A model generated the notes under the pieces. That model did no database searches. It was given only the letters and a program-made list of their open reading frames with translations, and was not told the DNA's origin. Shown piece by piece: positions 4,582 through 5,291 of a stretch of DNA of 5,291 bases. Source of the stretch: a bacterium. Its GTDB lineage: Bacteria; Ratteibacteria; UBA8468; B48-G9; JAFGKM01. Positions within the stretch are counted from its first letter, which is position 1. The number at the start of each line of letters is the position of its first letter. A program made the translations under genes and the position numbers. The stretch spans positions 1 to 5,291 of the forward strand of contig JAOAEP010000115.1 in assembly GCA_026416755.1 (NCBI GenBank), given 5' to 3'.

Positions 4582-5291
4582 TTACTTCAAAACAAGACCT
4601 TCAATTGCTTTTTTATATTCTCTCAAATCCCAGTAAGATGGTGCTGGTTCAAAGAAACTCGGGTCAATTATATAGAGCATAAGTGTTTCATATATATATT
4701 TCTCAATTCCGATATAATGTATTGCGTTTCCAACACCTCTGTACCATCTATCTATTTCCTCTCCACCATTTACTCTACCATTGAATATAATAAGTCCTGG
4801 TGGAACTCCCCAATCATCATTAACCATTAACATATCTCTTGGAGAAACTATACCATCAATTGCAACTGAAACAAAATTATACATTTCACCAGCATAAACA
4901 TAAAGGTCTCCATCTATCTGAACTTCTATTGGATCAAACCAAGGTGTTTGTCCTGGTTTTACTCCTATTAATCCACCTGCATAAAGTCCACTTGTATCTC
5001 CTGCAATTATATCATATAGAGTTGTTGCATCATTAACCAAATTATCAATTATATCTCCATCAAGAGCATATAGATAAACAGAACCAGTCGCCGCTACAAG
5101 ACCACTTATTGTCAAGTCCTCAGTTGTAGATACTTCTATATTTCCATAAACAGCATCAAGAGCAAATGGAAGCGTTAGATCAAGTGTATTAACAAGATTA
5201 AGATTACCTGTATTTGCTATGTATATACCTCCTGTCATTGTTTTTGCTTGTAAATTAGTTACATTCGTTTCAATCGGGTCGCCTTCAACAC
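4582..5291 (-). CDS. C-terminal part of a filamentous haemagglutinin-like surface or secreted protein, N-terminus beyond the window
   Basis: The frame is open to the window edge: 17 codons (VEGDPIETNVTNLQAKT) precede the first Met at 5238, so that Met is internal and the true start lies outside. The 235 visible residues begin with short strand-turn-strand units rich in Thr, Asn, Gly, Leu and Ile, such as GGIYIANTGNLNLV and SVYLYALDGDIID, as in right-handed beta-helix adhesins of the two-partner-secretion type. IETxVxxLxAxT-GGIYIxNTG is a pattern I associate with the repeated units of such giant proteins in candidate phyla. The last 100 residues are more aromatic and charged (DRWYRGVGNAIHYIG, EPAPSYWDLREYKKAIEG) and look like a separate C-terminal tail, perhaps for anchoring or processing. 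No Cys is present in the visible part. Substrate or partner is unknown. The gene ends at TAA 4584-4582 before a strong terminator. Confidence 0.75.
   Translation of the reverse strand, partial: VEGDPIETNVTNLQAKTMTGGIYIANTGNLNLVNTLDLTLPFALDAVYGNIEVSTTEDLTISGLVAATGSVYLYALDGDIIDNLVNDATTLYDIIAGDTSGLYAGGLIGVKPGQTPWFDPIEVQIDGDLYVYAGEMYNFVSVAIDGIVSPRDMLMVNDDWGVPPGLIIFNGRVNGGEEIDRWYRGVGNAIHYIGIEKYIYETLMLYIIDPSFFEPAPSYWDLREYKKAIEGLVLK

Noticed and set aside
4839..5036. Plus-strand open frame opposite the adhesin-type gene
   Set aside because: His/Leu-rich antisense shadow without motifs.
5236..5238. Met at 5238 as the start of the adhesin-type gene
   Set aside because: The frame stays open upstream to the window edge with repeat-like residues, and no ribosome site precedes this codon.

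Overview
The window is AT-rich DNA from an anaerobe-like or uncultivated Gram-negative-type bacterium. All supported genes lie on the minus strand, so the biological order runs from high to low coordinates. The taxonomic guess rests on low GC, a filamentous-haemagglutinin-like surface protein, an archaeal/thermophile-style nucleotidyltransferase-HEPN pair and an atypical EF-P tip loop. A candidate-phylum bacterium, possibly Omnitrophica-like, is plausible but not proven by this window.

Layout in transcription order. (1) 5291-4582 is the C-terminal end of a large beta-rich secreted adhesin-type protein, closed by a strong intrinsic terminator (4527-4560). (2) A consensus-like promoter (4497-4525) starts at the edge of that terminator and drives a coiled-coil protein with a possible PD-(D/E)XK-like domain (4483-3779). 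(3) An extended -10 promoter (3651-3678) sits so close to efp that its transcript should be leaderless. It begins a tightly packed operon: efp, MNT nucleotidyltransferase, HEPN protein, accB, RAYT-type transposase, accC. accC runs off the window's left edge.

The core efp-accB-accC cluster (translation factor plus the biotin carboxyl carrier and biotin carboxylase of acetyl-CoA carboxylase) is a common bacterial arrangement. Here both internal junctions carry accessory genes: the MNT/HEPN pair between efp and accB, and a single-strand-type Y1 transposase between accB and accC. The genes are chained: 26-nt overlap NT/HEPN, ATGA overlap HEPN/accB, ATGA overlap accB/transposase, and a 4-nt gap transposase/accC.

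The most unusual structure is a 17-bp GC-rich palindrome (consensus GCGAGGTC-S-GACCTCGC), present in three copies: at the accB/transposase junction, inside the transposase gene, and at its 3' end. All three copies are translated, and together they use different frames. The first also gives AccB an apparent C-terminal tail and brings the ATGA junction. This looks like a RAYT with its REP-like palindromes, lodged inside an essential operon without breaking either neighbour. Two conserved enzymes also depart from consensus at key positions: AccC has Asp for the usual catalytic Glu in its QVEHP motif, and EF-P lacks the usual PGKG tip loop.
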